Both the position numbers and the translations under genes were made by a program. DNA of 59,533 bases from contig JABJKH010000004.1 in the NCBI GenBank assembly GCA_018660465.1, positions 1 to 59,533 on the forward strand, read 5' to 3'. Below the pieces are notes generated by a model. The model was given only the letters and a program-made list of their open reading frames with translations. It was not told the origin of the DNA and ran no database searches. Below, one piece after another: positions 1-9,940 of the stretch (the first letter of the stretch is position 1; every line of letters starts with the position of its first letter). The DNA is from Rhodospirillaceae bacterium (GTDB lineage Bacteria; Pseudomonadota; Alphaproteobacteria; Rhodospirillales; JABJKH01).

Positions 1-28
1 AAACAACGCATAATTCGGAGAATGAAAC

Positions 29-649
29 ATGATCTACGAAGTAAGAAGTTATCGCTTGAAGCCACGGTCAGTCCCGCAATTCCTTGATGTCTTTGGCGAG
101 GCCTATGAAAAACGTAAAGAATTTTCTCCATTGTCTGCGTTTCTTTTCACCGAAGTCGGGCCTCTAAACGAAGTAATTCACATTTGGCCCTATGAAAGTT
201 ACGCAGAGCGTGATCGCATTCGTGCTGAAGCCGTTAAATCCGGCCACTGGCCGCCTAAAGGGGCGGAATTCATCGTCGATCAAAAGTCGGAGATCTTTAC
301 GCCATTTCCCTTTGTGGGCGAATTTGGTACCGGCAACTTAGGACCGCTGTTCGAGTGGCGCGAGTATACAGTGACCACAGGAATGATGCCGGCGGTTATG
401 AAGGGCTGGGAAGAATCAATCGACGAACGCCGCAAGGCATCGACCCTCGTCATTGCCATGCAAACCGACACCGGCGTGCTTAGCAAATATGTTCATATTT
501 GGGCCTACAGAGATTTTGCCCACCGCGCCGAGGTTCGTGCTGACATGCTCGCCAAAGGCATCTGGCCGCCAAAGGGCTCGCCAAAAGGCGGCTTGCGGTA
601 TCAGGAGAACAAACTCTGCCTAGCGGCACCGTTCTCTCCATTGCAGTAG
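29..649 (+). CDS. NIPSNAP family protein with two tandem domains
   Basis: The 206-residue protein is two repeats of the NIPSNAP ferredoxin-like (dimeric alpha/beta barrel) domain. The first, residues about 1-100, opens with MIYEVRSYRLKPRS and contains VIHIWPYESYAERDRIRAE. The second, about 105-200, opens with LFEWREYTVTTG and contains YVHIWAYRDFAHRAEVRAD. Both copies keep the HIW..Y and R..R pattern of the family. No signal peptide is visible, so it is probably cytoplasmic. The start has a CGGAG ribosome site about nine bases upstream. NIPSNAP proteins often sit in catabolic clusters in alphaproteobacteria, and the VOC gene follows within 16 bases, so co-transcription is likely. The substrate is unknown. 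Confidence 0.85.
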   Translation: MIYEVRSYRLKPRSVPQFLDVFGEAYEKRKEFSPLSAFLFTEVGPLNEVIHIWPYESYAERDRIRAEAVKSGHWPPKGAEFIVDQKSEIFTPFPFVGEFGTGNLGPLFEWREYTVTTGMMPAVMKGWEESIDERRKASTLVIAMQTDTGVLSKYVHIWAYRDFAHRAEVRADMLAKGIWPPKGSPKGGLRYQENKLCLAAPFSPLQ

Positions 650-664
650 GGAGACACGTCTTCG

Positions 665-1099
665 ATGATTAAAATTAAAAATGTAGATCACGTTGGAATT
701 CGCGTCGCCGACGAAGAACGCGCATTAAAATTTTATGAAGTGCTTGGCTTTAAATTTTTTTGGCGTGCGACCGGCGACGCCGTGGTCAAAATTAAGAACG
801 ACGTTGATGTTGAAATCAACTTGGTGGTCAATGGGAACGATGACCAAGGCGGCAAAAATATACTCATGGATGTGCCGGAAAAAATTCCCGGCTATACCCA
901 CGTCGCTTGGAACGTAGAGTCTCTGAAACAAACGATGGAAACATTGGCCGAAAACGGTATTGAAATTCGCCAAGGTCCCGTGGTGTTTTCCAGTGGCCAT
1001 GTCTCCATTTTCATCCGCGATCCTGATCTAAATGTTATAGAGCTCCGGGGCGACGACCAAGATGCGAAAGAATTGGGTGCAGAAGAATACATACCCTAG
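665..1099 (+). CDS. VOC family (glyoxalase/bleomycin resistance/dioxygenase fold) protein
   Basis: A single 144-residue vicinal-oxygen-chelate protein. It starts with VDHVGIRVADEERALKFYE, the first beta-alpha unit with a metal-binding His, and ends with the second unit SSGHVSIFIRDPDLNVIELRG, which carries the later His and Glu ligands. The family uses a divalent metal for isomerisation, dioxygenation or thiol addition on small metabolites, and the substrate cannot be read from the sequence. GGGAGA lies upstream of the ATG. It is the middle gene of a likely NIPSNAP-VOC-PurE-like unit, which suggests a small catabolic or detoxification role. Confidence 0.85.
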   Translation: MIKIKNVDHVGIRVADEERALKFYEVLGFKFFWRATGDAVVKIKNDVDVEINLVVNGNDDQGGKNILMDVPEKIPGYTHVAWNVESLKQTMETLAENGIEIRQGPVVFSSGHVSIFIRDPDLNVIELRGDDQDAKELGAEEYIP

Positions 1100-1147
1100 G
1101 CTCGTCTTGTAGAATTCAAAATTACGACACCAAACGAGGACAAAAAA

Positions 1148-1642
1148 ATGGCCGAACCCAAACCCGTTGTCGGCATTATCGTAAGCAGTCAGGACGATTG
1201 GGAAACATTGAACCACAGTGGTGAAATTCTAGATCGACTCAGCGTCCCTTACGAGACTCGAATGGTTTCCCTCCATCGCACCCCAAAACGGCTGGAAGAG
1301 TATGTGACGTCTGCTAAGGCGCGGGGGATTAAGGTGTTGATCGCGGGAGCCGGGGGTATGTCTGCAGCCCTGCCGGGTGCCGCCGCTGGTTTAACGACAT
1401 TGCCGGTTCTTGGCGTGCCTTTGGAAGGCAATCTCATGGGCGGTATGGACGCACTCCTGTCGATTGTGCAAATGCCGGGTGGCATACCGGTCGGCACACT
1501 GGGCGTCGGCCGAGCAGGAGCCGCCAATGCGGCGTTTTTAGCGATTTCCATATTAGCACTGAGTGATGATGACATCGACCAACGTCTTGTGGAATGGCGT
1601 GCAGCAATGACGGCAAGACAACCGGAAACGCCGGAGTCGTAA
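1148..1642 (+). CDS. PurE-like protein (N5-CAIR mutase / AIR carboxylase fold), divergent
   Basis: A 164-residue protein with the PurE fold along its whole length. SLHRTPKRLEEY keeps the catalytic His loop (SAHRTP in PurE), and VLGVPL, LLSIVQMPGGIPVGT and GRAGAANAAFLA are also conserved. Two active-site loops differ from class I PurE as I recall it. The first loop GSxSD reads SSQDD, and GAGGAAHLPG reads GAGGMSAALPG, with one extra residue and no His. It is not next to purK or other purine genes; it follows the NIPSNAP and VOC genes by 48 bases with a GAGG ribosome site. It is therefore more likely a specialised paralogue than the housekeeping purine enzyme. Naming it purE would be unsafe. Confidence 0.75.
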   Translation: MAEPKPVVGIIVSSQDDWETLNHSGEILDRLSVPYETRMVSLHRTPKRLEEYVTSAKARGIKVLIAGAGGMSAALPGAAAGLTTLPVLGVPLEGNLMGGMDALLSIVQMPGGIPVGTLGVGRAGAANAAFLAISILALSDDDIDQRLVEWRAAMTARQPETPES

Positions 1643-1674
1643 GATTCTATACGTTCTGGTTCAATCAGCCTGGT

Positions 1675-2196
1675 TCAATTAGCGCCGGGCTTAGCATAGC
1701 CCATGAAGTGATCCTTGCCTAAATTAACCCCATTGTGGCGGAGTAAGTTGTAGGCTGTGACCACGTGAAAGAAGATGTTGGGCAGGCAGTGGCCCATTAA
1801 CAGTCGCTCGCCTTTGAAATCACGAGCTTCGCCAGCGACCATATATTTGAAGTCTTTATCTGCTGTGCCTTCAAAGTCAGCAGGATCTAAACCATCCAAG
1901 AAACTTACTGCTGCGCTGATGCGTTCATTTAGGCCGCTGAAGCTGGAATAATCCTCGGGTAATTCGGGCGCATCTTTTCCTGCCAACGTTGCCGGACAGC
2001 GAGCGGCGTGCTGGGTTGCCTGACGTACCTGGGCATTATAGGGGAACATATCCGGGAAAAATCGCGTGCCAAGGACAATAGACTCATCAACATTCTGCTC
2101 AGCAAAATGTTCGGCGGCATATTTCTGGATTTCGAGTAGGTTTCCGAGAAAGTTAATAAAAACTGGCACGGACGCATGATACATGGACATCGGCAT
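1675..2196 (-). CDS. DUF1993 family protein
   Basis: A 173-residue protein that fits the DUF1993 family: an N-terminal MYHASVPVFINFLGNLLEI helix, a central MFPYNAQVRQATQHAARC segment, and the C-terminal HCLPNIFFHVVTAYNLLR helix. The family resembles the DinB/YfiT four-helix fold, in which His residues can bind metal. Here the His of MYHAS, of QHAARC and of FFHVV could serve, which is inference. There is no signal peptide. It converges on the PurE-like gene, 32 bases apart. No function is assigned to this family. Confidence 0.8.
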   Translation of the reverse strand: MPMSMYHASVPVFINFLGNLLEIQKYAAEHFAEQNVDESIVLGTRFFPDMFPYNAQVRQATQHAARCPATLAGKDAPELPEDYSSFSGLNERISAAVSFLDGLDPADFEGTADKDFKYMVAGEARDFKGERLLMGHCLPNIFFHVVTAYNLLRHNGVNLGKDHFMGYAKPGAN

Positions 2197-2312
2197 CGTA
2201 TTTGGCTCCCCCCAAGAAAAATAAACTCTAAAGAATTAGGTTTCAAAAAACCTAGTGTTATTTTTTCTTCGGGTAAAGCCTGACCGCAGTACCCTAATTT
2301 AAAACCACCGCT

Positions 2313-3578
2313 TTAAGTAAATATCCCCCGCAGCATGAAATAAAACACTGCGGCCAACACCCCGCCAATCGGCAGAGTGATGATCCACGACATGACGATG
2401 CCGCCGATGACGCGGAGGTCTAGGGCGCCGATGCCGCGCGCAAATCCGACACCGATCACGGCGCCGACTGCAATGTGGGTTGTCGAAACAGGCATGCCTG
2501 TGCGCGACGCCAGAACAACGGTCGCCGCCGCTGCCATTGTTGCGCAGAAACCCCGGGTCGGTGTGAGTTCAGTAATCTTCGTCCCGATGGTGCGCATGAC
2601 CTTATAACCGTACGTTGACAACCCTACGACAATGCCAACGCCGCCAACCATCAAAATCCAAATTGGCATTTCCGATTTCTGAGTAAGCTCACCACCGGAT
2701 TTAACCAGCCCATAAACCGCCGCCATCGGACCAACGCCATTTGCAACATCGTTGGAGCCGTGCGCGAACGCCATGGCACAGGCCGTAAAGATCATCATTG
2801 GCACGAAGACTTTTTCAACGCTGGCAAAATGGAATTCCTTATCCGCGTCTGGATCAACCTCAACCTTTTGGATCAACCACCAACCGAAGATAGCAATCAG
2901 CAATCCGAACACGACGGCGATTACGAAGCTCATGGAAACACTTAATTCCAAATTTAGATGCTTCAGCCCCTTAAACATTGTCACCAAGGAAATGATAAAT
3001 CCGACGAGAAACACGTAGACCGGTCCCCATCGTTTTGCCATGGCAAAAGGATCGCTGGTATTAAGGATCAGTTTCCGAATGCTCATCATCAGCACGAATG
3101 CTACAGCACCGCCCAGTACCGGCGAGATCACCCAACTCGCAACAATTTGTCCAATTTTCCCCCACGCCACAGCTTCCAAACCAATCCCCGCAATCGCGAA
3201 ACCGACGACTGCGCCGACGATTGAATGGGTTGTTGAAACGGGCCACCCCCGGGTTGAGGCGATCATAAGCCACACGGCAGCTGCCAACAGCGCCGCCAGC
3301 ATGCCAAAGATCAGCACTTCAGGATTATTTGTGATGGGTGCTGGGTCAATAATGCCCTTGCGAATGGTTTTGGTCACATGACCGCCGGCCAATGCAGCCC
3401 CGGCAAATTCGAATATCGCGGCAATGATAATTGCCGTCTTAACAGTTATGGCGCCCGATCCAACCGACGTTCCCATTACGTTGGCCACGTCGTTGGCACC
3501 AATGCCCCACGTCATGTAAAGGCCGAATATTATAGCAATGACGATAAAAACCGTCCCAAATTCTTGGATAATTTCCAT
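2313..3578 (-). CDS. pit: Inorganic phosphate transporter, PiT family
   Basis: A 421-residue polytopic membrane protein with the two inverted repeats of the PiT family. The signature GANDVANVMGTSVGSGAIT lies near residue 27 and its partner GSNDVANGVGPMAAVYG near 274. The paired VSTTHSIVGAVVG and VSTTHIAVGAVIG loops are also present. PiT proteins take up metal-phosphate complexes with protons or sodium at low affinity. The gene follows the PhoU-like gene by 29 bases on the same strand, the usual order for this pair, so the two are probably one transcript. Length and motifs are complete. Confidence 0.93.
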   Translation of the reverse strand: MEIIQEFGTVFIVIAIIFGLYMTWGIGANDVANVMGTSVGSGAITVKTAIIIAAIFEFAGAALAGGHVTKTIRKGIIDPAPITNNPEVLIFGMLAALLAAAVWLMIASTRGWPVSTTHSIVGAVVGFAIAGIGLEAVAWGKIGQIVASWVISPVLGGAVAFVLMMSIRKLILNTSDPFAMAKRWGPVYVFLVGFIISLVTMFKGLKHLNLELSVSMSFVIAVVFGLLIAIFGWWLIQKVEVDPDADKEFHFASVEKVFVPMMIFTACAMAFAHGSNDVANGVGPMAAVYGLVKSGGELTQKSEMPIWILMVGGVGIVVGLSTYGYKVMRTIGTKITELTPTRGFCATMAAAATVVLASRTGMPVSTTHIAVGAVIGVGFARGIGALDLRVIGGIVMSWIITLPIGGVLAAVFYFMLRGIFT

Positions 3579-3607
3579 ATATTTTCTCTATGTTTTGTTG
3601 AAAGATT

Positions 3608-4288
3608 TTAATGTGCTAACAGCAACCTCAGACGATTACCGATTTTTTCAGCATCGTCGGCAAGGGAGCCAATCATTTTAATAAGATCGTACCAGAGCAC
3701 GACAGAAATAGGTTTCATGGAATCTTCGTGCGCGAATAGACTGCGTGATAATTCAAGCCCCATCCGATCCGTATCAGATTCAATCATGTTGAGTTCATCA
3801 ACCATGGCCAAAACAGCGTCTGATTCTGGGCCTCTGAACCCAGTTTCAACCAATTCGTCCAACCGGCCAATAATGCGGGCAGCTTGAACACAAGCGTCAA
3901 CGCAGCGCGATACCATATTCATCAAGGGCAATTTCATGGAATTAGGCACTTCCATGGAGCGTTCTACCAACAGACCGGCAATGTCCTGTGCCGTATCCGC
4001 GACTGTGTCTTGAAGGTCCAGAACTTCTAGTAAATCCCGGCGATCCACCGGCATAAACAAGCTTTTCGGCAGATGCGCCCGTAGGTCGTTCTTGATGGTA
4101 TCGGCTTTGCTCTCAAGTTCGAAAATTTTGGCTTGAACTTCTTTGACCCGTTTCGCGTCGCCATCGCAGAGTGCCTGAAATATCTTAGGAACTTCTCGCG
4201 CACACTCTTTGATAACGAGCATGTGCTCTTGCAACGGCTTAAACGGCGAACGACCGAACAAATTGGTAAATGTTGTGTTAGTAGCCAT
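3608..4288 (-). CDS. DUF47 / TIGR00153 PhoU-like phosphate transport regulator
   Basis: The protein has 226 residues from the ATG at 4288. I chose this start over one 27 bases upstream because a G-rich ribosome site precedes it and the family usually begins with a short lead into LFGRSPFKPLQEHM, as here. It is all-helical: two PhoU-like bundles, with DLQDTVADTAQDIAGLLVE in the first half and MVDELNMIESDTDRMG in the second supplying metal-binding acidic residues. Family members partner the Pit permease immediately downstream. It probably modulates phosphate uptake at the inner membrane. The upstream region contains a palindrome at 4334-4354. Confidence 0.88.
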   Translation of the reverse strand: MATNTTFTNLFGRSPFKPLQEHMLVIKECAREVPKIFQALCDGDAKRVKEVQAKIFELESKADTIKNDLRAHLPKSLFMPVDRRDLLEVLDLQDTVADTAQDIAGLLVERSMEVPNSMKLPLMNMVSRCVDACVQAARIIGRLDELVETGFRGPESDAVLAMVDELNMIESDTDRMGLELSRSLFAHEDSMKPISVVLWYDLIKMIGSLADDAEKIGNRLRLLLAH

Positions 4289-4333
4289 GAGCACGCCCCC
4301 TATACACTGCCGCATTCGTCACAACAATAGGCC

Positions 4334-4354
4334 AATAATGGGCCAACCATTATT
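4334..4354. promoter_or_regulatory. Palindrome in the phoU-like/GT2 divergent region
   Basis: Perfect 8-base inverted arms AATAATGG and CCATTATT flank the five bases GCCAA. The site lies 46 bases upstream of the PhoU-like start, inside the 261-base divergent region shared with the GT2 gene. Its size suits a dimeric repressor operator. I could not match it to a Pho box, so the regulator is unknown. Confidence 0.4.
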
Positions 4355-4549
4355 CTTAACCATAGCGACATTTTTGCTACAATCCAGTATCCCGATCAAA
4401 TTAGGGCGTTAAATTCTCTGCCATCCCTTTAAGCGGAGGCGACCTTTCCCTTGAAAGAACTTTGCTCTGAAGACATCCCCGGTGTAATAAGCGAGGCTAT
4501 GAACTGTTTTCCGTTAATATTTATGGCAACTCTTTATAAGTAAACTCTC

Positions 4550-5311
4550 ATGGCCCCTTCAACTGATACCCCAGACTTGGCAGTTGTCGTTCCGGTTCGG
4601 AACGAAATGCTTAATGTCGGGCCGCTGATTGCTGAGATTGTGGACGCCCTGAAGAACGGCGGATCGTTTGAAATGATCTTCGTCGACGATGGCAGCGATG
4701 ATGAGACTCTGAACACTCTGACTGAACTCATGTCCGAACACGCAACGTTGCGTGTCTTGCATCATGAAAAAAGTATGGGACAAAGTGCCGCCATTGCCAG
4801 CGGCGTTAAAGCGGCACGTGCCGCCGTGATCGCGACCCTGGACGGTGATGGCCAAAACGATCCTGCAGACCTTCCGCTGCTTTTGGATAAATTTGAAGAA
4901 GTGGACAAAGGGCCCATTGATTTTCTTTTGGTAACTGGCCACCGGACCAAACGCCGGGATACGGCAATCAAGCGATTATCTTCGCGTATTGCCAATCGGA
5001 TTCGATCCGGGTTGCTTAATGACCGAACGCCTGACACAGGGTGCGGCTTGAAGGTCTTCACCCGCGCTGCTTTCATGGACATGCCGCGCTTCGACCACAT
5101 GCATAGATACCTTCCCGCCCTGATGATCAGGCGAGGCGGACGATCCGTATCGATGCCCGTCAATCACCGTCCGAGAGAACGTGGCACCTCCAATTACGGA
5201 ACTTTGGACCGGCTATGGGTCGGCATCAGCGATCTGATGGGGGTGATGTGGCTCTTGCGTCGCGCCAGCAAGCCCGACGTTGAAGAGATCGAAGCGGACG
5301 TGAATTCATGA
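4550..5311 (+). CDS. Family 2 glycosyltransferase, polyprenyl-phosphate sugar synthase type
   Basis: A 253-residue GT-A glycosyltransferase resembling dolichol-phosphate mannose synthase and ArnC catalytic domains. It shows VVVPVRNEMLNVGPLI at the N-terminus, the nucleotide-sugar and metal motifs FVDDGSDDET and TLDGDGQNDP, and the conserved TGCGLKVF segment. It lacks the C-terminal membrane helices of ArnC and is short like DPM1, so it is a membrane-associated cytoplasmic enzyme. It overlaps the next gene by four bases and is two genes from an ArnT-like transferase. It therefore probably makes the undecaprenyl-phosphate sugar that the ArnT-like protein uses. The donor sugar is unknown. Confidence 0.88.
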   Translation: MAPSTDTPDLAVVVPVRNEMLNVGPLIAEIVDALKNGGSFEMIFVDDGSDDETLNTLTELMSEHATLRVLHHEKSMGQSAAIASGVKAARAAVIATLDGDGQNDPADLPLLLDKFEEVDKGPIDFLLVTGHRTKRRDTAIKRLSSRIANRIRSGLLNDRTPDTGCGLKVFTRAAFMDMPRFDHMHRYLPALMIRRGGRSVSMPVNHRPRERGTSNYGTLDRLWVGISDLMGVMWLLRRASKPDVEEIEADVNS

Positions 5312-6030
5312 GCTTTCGCGTCCTGCTTCGCGGATTGGTTTTGATCACCACTCTGGCTGGGGTGGTGATCCTCTTTAAAACAACTCAACTTGGATCTTCC
5401 CTCGATAAATCTTGGATCGATGAAACGGTTCGCGGCAACGGCATAACCGGAGAGTTGATATTCCTCGGCGTGGTAACCGTCTTCACCGGGCTTGGCCTGC
5501 CCCGCCAAGTGGTTTCATTTTTAGGCGGATATGCTTTTGGATTTATCTTTGGTAGCGTTCTTGCTGTTAGCGGAACAGTCATCGGTTGCATTGGCGCCTT
5601 CTTTTATGCGCGGCTTTTGGGCAGAGAGTTCGTGGCCACAAAGTTTCCCAACAGAGTGCGCAGGGTCGACGATTTTCTGCATGACAATCCATTCACCATG
5701 ACCCTGCTTATTCGCATGTTGCCAGTTGGCAGCAATCTTGCGGTCAATTTGGTCGCCGGTGTTTCCAGCGTAAAACCCCTGCCGTTCTTTAGTGGCTCAG
5801 CGCTCGGCTACATTCCGCAAACCGTTGTCTTCGCCTTGATCGGCAGCGGCATCGCTGTCGAGCCGGAACTCCGGATATCGATCAGCGTCGTGCTTTTTAT
5901 CATATCGAGCCTGCTTGGCATTCACCTCTATCGTAAACACCGCCACGGCAAACGCTTCGACGATGCGATTGATCGGGAGTTGGGAGATTTGAACGGAAGT
6001 CCCGACCAATCCAATACGAGCGGAGCTTAA
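5308..6030 (+). CDS. TVP38/TMEM64 (SNARE-associated/DedA-like) membrane protein
   Basis: A 240-residue polytopic membrane protein. The core SNARE_assoc domain includes LPRQVVSFLGGYAFGFIFGS, then a Gly-rich helix and the FFYARLLGREFV turn. Re-entrant loops of this kind are linked to lipid or undecaprenyl-phosphate flipping in the DedA/DUF368 superfamily. It is translationally coupled to the GT2 gene by an ATGA overlap and lies three bases before the ArnT-like gene. A plausible role is moving or recycling the polyprenyl carrier for this cassette, which is inference from context. The C-terminus is a short charged tail. Confidence 0.82.
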   Translation: MSFRVLLRGLVLITTLAGVVILFKTTQLGSSLDKSWIDETVRGNGITGELIFLGVVTVFTGLGLPRQVVSFLGGYAFGFIFGSVLAVSGTVIGCIGAFFYARLLGREFVATKFPNRVRRVDDFLHDNPFTMTLLIRMLPVGSNLAVNLVAGVSSVKPLPFFSGSALGYIPQTVVFALIGSGIAVEPELRISISVVLFIISSLLGIHLYRKHRHGKRFDDAIDRELGDLNGSPDQSNTSGA

Positions 6031-6033
6031 GCC

Positions 6034-7704
6034 ATGGCTCCCACAGGATATCCCATGGCACCTCGCCTGCTTTGGGCTTTGCTCTGGGTGCTGCTAATGG
6101 CTGTCGCTGTTTGGACCCGGCCTTTCTTGCCAGTCGATGAAACCCGTTATCTGGCCGTCGCGTGGGAAATGTGGCGAGACGGAAACTTCCTGGTCCCGCA
6201 TTTAAATGGCGAAACCTACAGCCACAAACCCCCCCTGTTATTTTGGCTGATGAATTTAGGCTGGGCGATTTTCGGCCTGAACGACTGGTGGCCACGATTG
6301 GTCGCACCGTTATTTGGGCTGGGAAGTCTTTACCTAACAGCAACACTGGCCCGCACCCTGTGGCCGGGACGCGAAGACATTGCCGCCGCCGGACCAACCA
6401 TCCTGCTTGGCTGCATCTTTTGGACCCTGTTCACGACCTTAACCATGTTCGACATGATGCTGGCGCTGTTCACGGTTATGGGTCTGATTGGGATTCTCCG
6501 GGCGTGGCAGGGTCAGCGATGGTCGGGATTTGGCATACTGGCAATCGCCATCGCCCTCGGCGTCCTGGCCAAGGGGCCTGCAATCTTACTGCATGTCCTA
6601 CCCGTAGCGCTGCTGGCACCAGTTTGGGGCGCATCTAGACCCCAGAGTCTTAAACCGCCGGACCTTCGATCCTGGTATCTAGGAATTATAGCCGCCACGT
6701 TAGTCGGCGCTGCCCTGGCTCTAACCTGGGCCATCCCTGCTGCCATTGCCGGGGGAGATGCTTACGCCGAAGCGATCTTTTGGGGGCAATCGGCAGGCCG
6801 CATGGTCAAATCGTTTGCCCATGCTAAGCCTTGGTGGTGGTATCTGGCGGTGACCCCACCCTTGGTCCTGCCGTGGCTGATTTGGCCTGCGGTCTGGAAA
6901 GCCATTGGCGGGCGCGCCGCATGGCGGAACAATCAAGGTCTTAGATTGGCGCTCGAAGACTCTGGCATTAAATTCTGCCTAGCATGGTTCGTGCCCGTAT
7001 TCCTCGCATTCTCTGTGATTAGCGGAAAGCAGCTTCATTACCTATTGCCGATCTTTCCTGCCTTGGCGTTGATGCTGGCGTTTCTACTTTCCGGCACCAC
7101 CACCCTCCATCAAAGGATTCCCATCACACTTTTCATCGTCATTAGTGGCATCGTTCTTCTTGCGCCAGTATTGGATGGTGTGATCCGTCTGCCTGAGCAT
7201 ATCAAAGACCTTGCTCAAAATTGGATGATCCTGCCGTTGATCCTTGGAATTGCGGCGATTGCCATTCCCCGCAGCACCTATGGTGGCGTACTTAGCGTCC
7301 TGACTATTTTATCCTGCACCATGGCGATCTCGGTTCATTTGGCGCTCAAACCGATGTTGGACAAGGCTTATGACCTGGTTCCCCTTGCCCGTGAATTGGC
7401 ACGATTAGAATCCCAAGGCTACAGCTTAGCTCACGTTTCCAAGTATCACGGCCAATTCCATTTTATGGGCAAACTGAAAAATCCCATCGCTGTCATCGGC
7501 CAAGACAATGACTCGCGAATTTTGGACTGGGCGAAACGGACACCAAAAGGCAAAGTCATCACTTACCAAGGGACAATTCCCACCACCGCCAAGCCAAAGT
7601 TCGTCCATCGCTTCCGGCGCATTTTTATTACGGTTTGGGATCGTGACCAGGTTCTCACCGATCCCAGCGTCGCTTACCGGACCCAGCGCAAAAAGAGGCG
7701 ATAA
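6034..7704 (+). CDS. ArnT-like GT83 membrane glycosyltransferase
   Basis: A 556-residue GT-C glycosyltransferase with about twelve membrane helices. The first periplasmic loop carries RPFLPVDETRYLAVAWEM, whose acidic pair after the first helix is the catalytic signature of ArnT/PMT enzymes, followed by NGETYSHKPPLLFWL, the conserved HKPPL segment. ArnT enzymes move a sugar from undecaprenyl phosphate to lipid A or another acceptor on the periplasmic face. The last hundred residues form a soluble domain, as in ArnT. It is the third gene of the GT2/TVP38/GT83 cassette. Acceptor and sugar cannot be predicted; the rest of the arn pathway is absent from the window. Confidence 0.88.
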   Translation: MAPTGYPMAPRLLWALLWVLLMAVAVWTRPFLPVDETRYLAVAWEMWRDGNFLVPHLNGETYSHKPPLLFWLMNLGWAIFGLNDWWPRLVAPLFGLGSLYLTATLARTLWPGREDIAAAGPTILLGCIFWTLFTTLTMFDMMLALFTVMGLIGILRAWQGQRWSGFGILAIAIALGVLAKGPAILLHVLPVALLAPVWGASRPQSLKPPDLRSWYLGIIAATLVGAALALTWAIPAAIAGGDAYAEAIFWGQSAGRMVKSFAHAKPWWWYLAVTPPLVLPWLIWPAVWKAIGGRAAWRNNQGLRLALEDSGIKFCLAWFVPVFLAFSVISGKQLHYLLPIFPALALMLAFLLSGTTTLHQRIPITLFIVISGIVLLAPVLDGVIRLPEHIKDLAQNWMILPLILGIAAIAIPRSTYGGVLSVLTILSCTMAISVHLALKPMLDKAYDLVPLARELARLESQGYSLAHVSKYHGQFHFMGKLKNPIAVIGQDNDSRILDWAKRTPKGKVITYQGTIPTTAKPKFVHRFRRIFITVWDRDQVLTDPSVAYRTQRKKRR

Positions 7705-7724
7705 AGCAATAACTTGACTCACTC

Positions 7725-7753
7725 TTGACTCTGGGGCCATTCCCCCTTAGACC
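7725..7753 (+). promoter_or_regulatory. Probable groESL promoter
   Basis: CTTGACT at 7724-7730 makes a good -35 element for sigma-70 or a heat-shock sigma, followed by a C-rich stretch and a poor -10 around 7746-7753, immediately before the CIRCE element. A second TTGACT sits at 7714-7719. The start site cannot be fixed from sequence alone. Confidence 0.45.
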
Positions 7754-7754
7754 C

Positions 7755-7781
7755 TTGGCACTCTCATTAGCTGAGTGCTAA
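7755..7781 (+). promoter_or_regulatory. CIRCE element (HrcA operator) of groESL
   Basis: The arms are TTGGCACTC and GAGTGCTAA separated by nine bases. This matches the CIRCE consensus TTAGCACTC-N9-GAGTGCTAA with one change in the left arm. It lies 40 bases upstream of the groES ATG. CIRCE is bound by HrcA, which represses chaperonin genes until stress titrates it. Confidence 0.95.
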
Positions 7782-7821
7782 TGACCCGAAATTTTCGTCA
7801 CCTAATATATGGAGAATAAGC

Positions 7822-8166
7822 ATGAAGTTTAGGCCGTTGCATGACCGCGTTCTAGTTGAGCGCGTTGAATCCGAAAGCAAAACAGCGGGTGGCATCATCC
7901 TGCCTGATACCGCACAGGAAAAGCCTTCGGAAGGCAAAATCGTTTCTGTCGGTTCCGGTGCCCGCAACGAAAATGGCGACATCGTTCCCTTGGCTGTTAA
8001 GGCCGGTGATCTGGTGCTGTTCGGCAAATGGTCCGGCACAGAGGTCAAAGTTGACGGCAAAGATCTGTTGATCATGAACGAATCTGATCTGATGGGCATT
8101 CTCGAGCCCACCAAGAAAACAAAGATGAAAGCACCTAAGAAAACGACCAAGAAGAAAAAGAAATAA
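7822..8166 (+). CDS. groES: Co-chaperonin GroES with a lysine-rich C-terminal extension
   Basis: Residues 1-94 are a standard Gro[18 protein letters not shown] at the start, the mobile-loop region [16 protein letters not shown] that contacts GroEL, and the conserved end NESDLMGIL. It forms the heptameric lid of the GroEL folding cage. The unusual part is a further 20 residues after [25 protein letters not shown], of which eleven are lysine. Ordinary GroES stops near residue 95-97. There is no frameshift: the stop is clean and groEL follows after 30 bases. A GGAG ribosome site precedes the start and CIRCE lies upstream. Confidence 0.97.
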   Translation: MKFRPLHDRVLVERVESESKTAGGIILPDTAQEKPSEGKIVSVGSGARNENGDIVPLAVKAGDLVLFGKWSGTEVKVDGKDLLIMNESDLMGILEPTKKTKMKAPKKTTKKKKK

Positions 8167-9849
<1,683 letters not shown>

Positions 9850-9874
9850 CGCCGAGCTGCTTTAGCTAAATAGT

Positions 9875-9905
9875 AAAGGGCCGTCCTCGATGGGGTGGCC
9901 CTTTT
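9875..9905 (+). terminator. Rho-independent terminator after groEL
   Basis: The stem AAAGGGCC (9875-9882) pairs with GGCCCTTT (9897-9904), with a partly pairing 14-base loop, and the right arm runs into TTTTTCT. It lies 26 bases after the groEL stop. Confidence 0.85.
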
Positions 9906-9940
9906 TCTATGAGTAAAGCGAATTATGAGTATTACTCGGA

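Noticed and set aside
2237-2254. Hairpin TAGGTTT/AAACCTA with a T-rich stretch downstream
   Set aside because: The T run is on the plus strand, whereas both flanking genes are on the minus strand; the minus-strand side has only a broken T run, so I do not call it a terminator.
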